From: Rugamonas sp. A1-17
Lineage (GTDB): Bacteria; Pseudomonadota; Gammaproteobacteria; Burkholderiales; Burkholderiaceae_D
Direction of reading: 5' to 3'
DNA: 64,000 nt
Assembly (NCBI GenBank): GCA_025548565.1
Contig: JAJLPB010000006.1
Coordinates: 310,001 to 374,000 of the forward strand
Made by a program: the position numbers and the translations under genes. Under the pieces are notes generated by a model that saw nothing but the letters and a program-made list of their open reading frames with translations, was not told where the DNA came from and ran no database searches. Numbering within the stretch: position 1 is the first letter of the stretch; each line of letters opens with the position of its first letter. Positions 63,996-64,000 of the stretch are shown piece after piece.

Positions 63996-64000
63996 GACCG

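Overview
The window is high-GC chromosomal DNA of a betaproteobacterium, most likely an Oxalobacteraceae soil or water bacterium of the Massilia/Duganella/Janthinobacterium group. The pointers are a PEP-CTERM protein, the gene block ygfZ / mltG-tmk-holB-pilZ ... tatD, a DUF4936 protein, a secreted GH9 cellulase, a secreted S53 peptidase and a large TonB receptor. This placement is inferred from gene content and protein style, not from a search. Coding density is high. Many long antisense frames exist only because of the GC-rich third codon positions.

Layout. 1-1180: end of a LytS-type sensor kinase and its LytTR response regulator. 1276-3698: an AT-rich, two-gene ATPase + HNH nuclease cassette resembling the Septu (PtuA/PtuB) anti-phage system, followed by an ORF-less structured segment. 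4080-12175: an MHS-type transporter facing a lipid/acyl-CoA catabolic operon (thiolase, acyl-CoA dehydrogenase, Dabb protein, two SDRs, an MDR oxidoreductase). 12294-21613: small acetyltransferase and SRPBCC genes, NRDE/DUF4936/ygfZ on the minus strand, then the housekeeping run mltG-tmk-holB-pilZ-tatD, interrupted by an acetyltransferase and an inverted MetX-like hydrolase. 21911-33945: secreted or envelope proteins (GH9 cellulase, DUF3300 lipoprotein, TPR protein, PldA, a PagP-like barrel, a sterol-desaturase-like hydroxylase) and a stand-alone elongation factor G. 34021-43566: a PEP-CTERM protein, an operon of a frameshifted TonB receptor plus two tandem NagX-like membrane proteins, an OmpR-type two-component system and a repeat-containing DUF2799 lipoprotein. 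43573-49776: S53 peptidase, ECF sigma / putative anti-sigma pair, and a large VIT-vWA protein. 49941-53354: a phosphotransacetylase / acetate kinase / FabI operon and a GNAT gene. 53328-54879: a decayed patatin-phospholipase gene lacking its catalytic N-terminal part. 55020-59772: a six-gene copper-handling operon behind a MerR/CueR-type promoter. 59789-63995: a di-heme cytochrome with discoidin domains, preceded by a LacI-type operator, and an ArsR/SRPBCC pair with palindromes over its promoter.

The most noteworthy items are the Septu-like cassette with its neighbouring structured segment, the copper operon and its 19-bp-spacer promoter, the LacI-type operator in front of the discoidin/di-heme protein, and two disrupted genes (TonB receptor, patatin). 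No tRNA, rRNA, CRISPR array or insertion sequence was seen.
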